Shown here in pieces: positions 5,097-5,673 of a stretch of DNA of 5,673 bases. The stretch's first letter is position 1; each line of letters begins with the position of its first letter. The stretch covers positions 1 through 5,673 of the forward strand of contig JBPCTQ010000266.1 in NCBI GenBank assembly GCA_051011595.1, written 5' to 3'. A model generated the notes under the pieces. The model was not told the DNA's origin and did no database searches. It saw nothing but the letters and a program-made list of their open reading frames with translations. Source of the stretch: JAOUEE01 sp051011595 (GTDB taxonomy: Bacteria; Actinomycetota; Acidimicrobiia; Acidimicrobiales; SHLQ01). The position numbers and the translations under genes are program-made.

Positions 5097-5673
5097 ATGG
5101 GAGTGATCACCCCACTACAGGTCTACGGCTCGGAGCACTCGTACTTCACGGGCAAGTTGGAGAGTTACCTCCGCTACCGGGAGATCCCCTACGACTTCGT
5201 CGCCATCAACCCGTCGGCGGGGCAGAAGATGCGGGCCGGGACCGGGGTGTTCCAGGTTCCCGGCGTGCGACTGGCCGACGATCGATGGATGACCGACTCC
5301 ACGCCCATGATCGCCTGGCTCGAGGCCGAGGTTCCCGGCGTGGCGGTGCTACCCGCCGAGCCGGCGGTCCGGTTCCTGTCGTTGCTGGTGGAGGACTTCG
5401 CCGACGAGTGGTTGTGGCGGCCGGCCATGCACTACCGGTGGAGCTACGCCGACGATCGGTTCGTGTTGGGCAACCGCTTGGGTCGAGAGCTTCTCGGCGG
5501 CCGACGTATGCCTCAGGCGGCCCGGCGCACGTTCATGCAACAACGCCAGCTGGGCATCTTCGTCCGGGGAGACGGCATCGATGGCGTCACCCGGCGCCAC
5601 GCCGACCACGCCTATCTGCGCATCCTCGACATGCTCCAGACCATCTTCGACGACCGTCCCTACCTGCTCGGGG
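5097..5673 (+). CDS. Second long GST-fold protein, N-terminal 192 codons (partial, 3' end off the right edge)
   Basis: Open from ATG 5097 to the edge (192 codons plus one base). It is a paralogue of the 348-aa GST-fold protein across the intergenic region. Matching blocks are LRYREIPYDFV (25-35) against LRYRRIPYQWV, the EDFADEW (99-105) and HYRW (112-115) pair, and a QQRQ segment before a helix ending in RPYLLG against YPFVLGQR. The thioredoxin-like active-site position reads Ser15-Tyr16-Phe17-Thr18 with no Cys; Pro55 (QVPGV) is the cis-proline and Asp67-Ser68 the glutathione-site pair. Between the HYRW and QRQ blocks its sequence is clearly diverged from the paralogue. By comparison about 150 residues are missing beyond the edge. 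The Shine-Dalgarno is poor (AGAG, very close); GTG 5103 is an alternative start two codons in. Short spacing suggests co-transcription, perhaps with re-initiation, after the CoA-binding gene. Substrate and thiol are unknown. Confidence 0.83.
   Translation, partial: MGVITPLQVYGSEHSYFTGKLESYLRYREIPYDFVAINPSAGQKMRAGTGVFQVPGVRLADDRWMTDSTPMIAWLEAEVPGVAVLPAEPAVRFLSLLVEDFADEWLWRPAMHYRWSYADDRFVLGNRLGRELLGGRRMPQAARRTFMQQRQLGIFVRGDGIDGVTRRHADHAYLRILDMLQTIFDDRPYLLG

Overview
The window is GC-rich, densely coded bacterial DNA. A mycothiol-dependent maleylpyruvate isomerase-family protein points to Actinomycetota, the phylum that makes mycothiol. The style of the lipoprotein (Thr-rich linker, GTG start) and the long GST-fold proteins would suit an environmental actinobacterium such as one of the Acidimicrobiia, but that finer placement is a guess. 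I see no rRNA, tRNA, CRISPR, insertion sequence or phage gene.

Layout from left to right: (1) the first 117 codons of a minus-strand, single-pass membrane protein of unknown function, leaving by the left edge; (2) a short divergent intergenic region; (3) a plus-strand lipid-anchored solute-binding protein of the Leu/Ile/Val (type 1 periplasmic-binding) kind, with no permease or ATPase gene beside it here; (4) a plus-strand DinB-fold, mycothiol-dependent maleylpyruvate isomerase-family protein; (5) on the minus strand, a two-gene unit read right to left: a long GST-fold protein (348 aa) and a classical-length GST (225 aa), joined by a 4-base ATGA overlap; (6) a 141-base divergent intergenic region; (7) a plus-strand CoA-binding-domain protein (163 aa); (8) 18 bases later, a second long GST-fold protein of the same subfamily as the 348-aa one, cut by the right edge.

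The right half is therefore a small GST cluster: three GST-fold genes and a CoA-binding Rossmann protein, arranged as two divergent units from one shared intergenic region. Next to a mycothiol-family enzyme this suggests thiol-linked metabolism or detoxification. The thiol actually used by the GST-fold proteins is unknown, because most mycothiol producers do not make glutathione. The three proteins differ at the active-site position (CPFA, SPYT, SYFT). The most concrete DNA-level oddity is a perfect 14-base tandem duplication that copies the stop codon of the CoA-binding gene just before the start of the second long GST gene. I do not see a clearly new defence or mobile system here. The GST/CoA-binding cluster is the most interesting unit.
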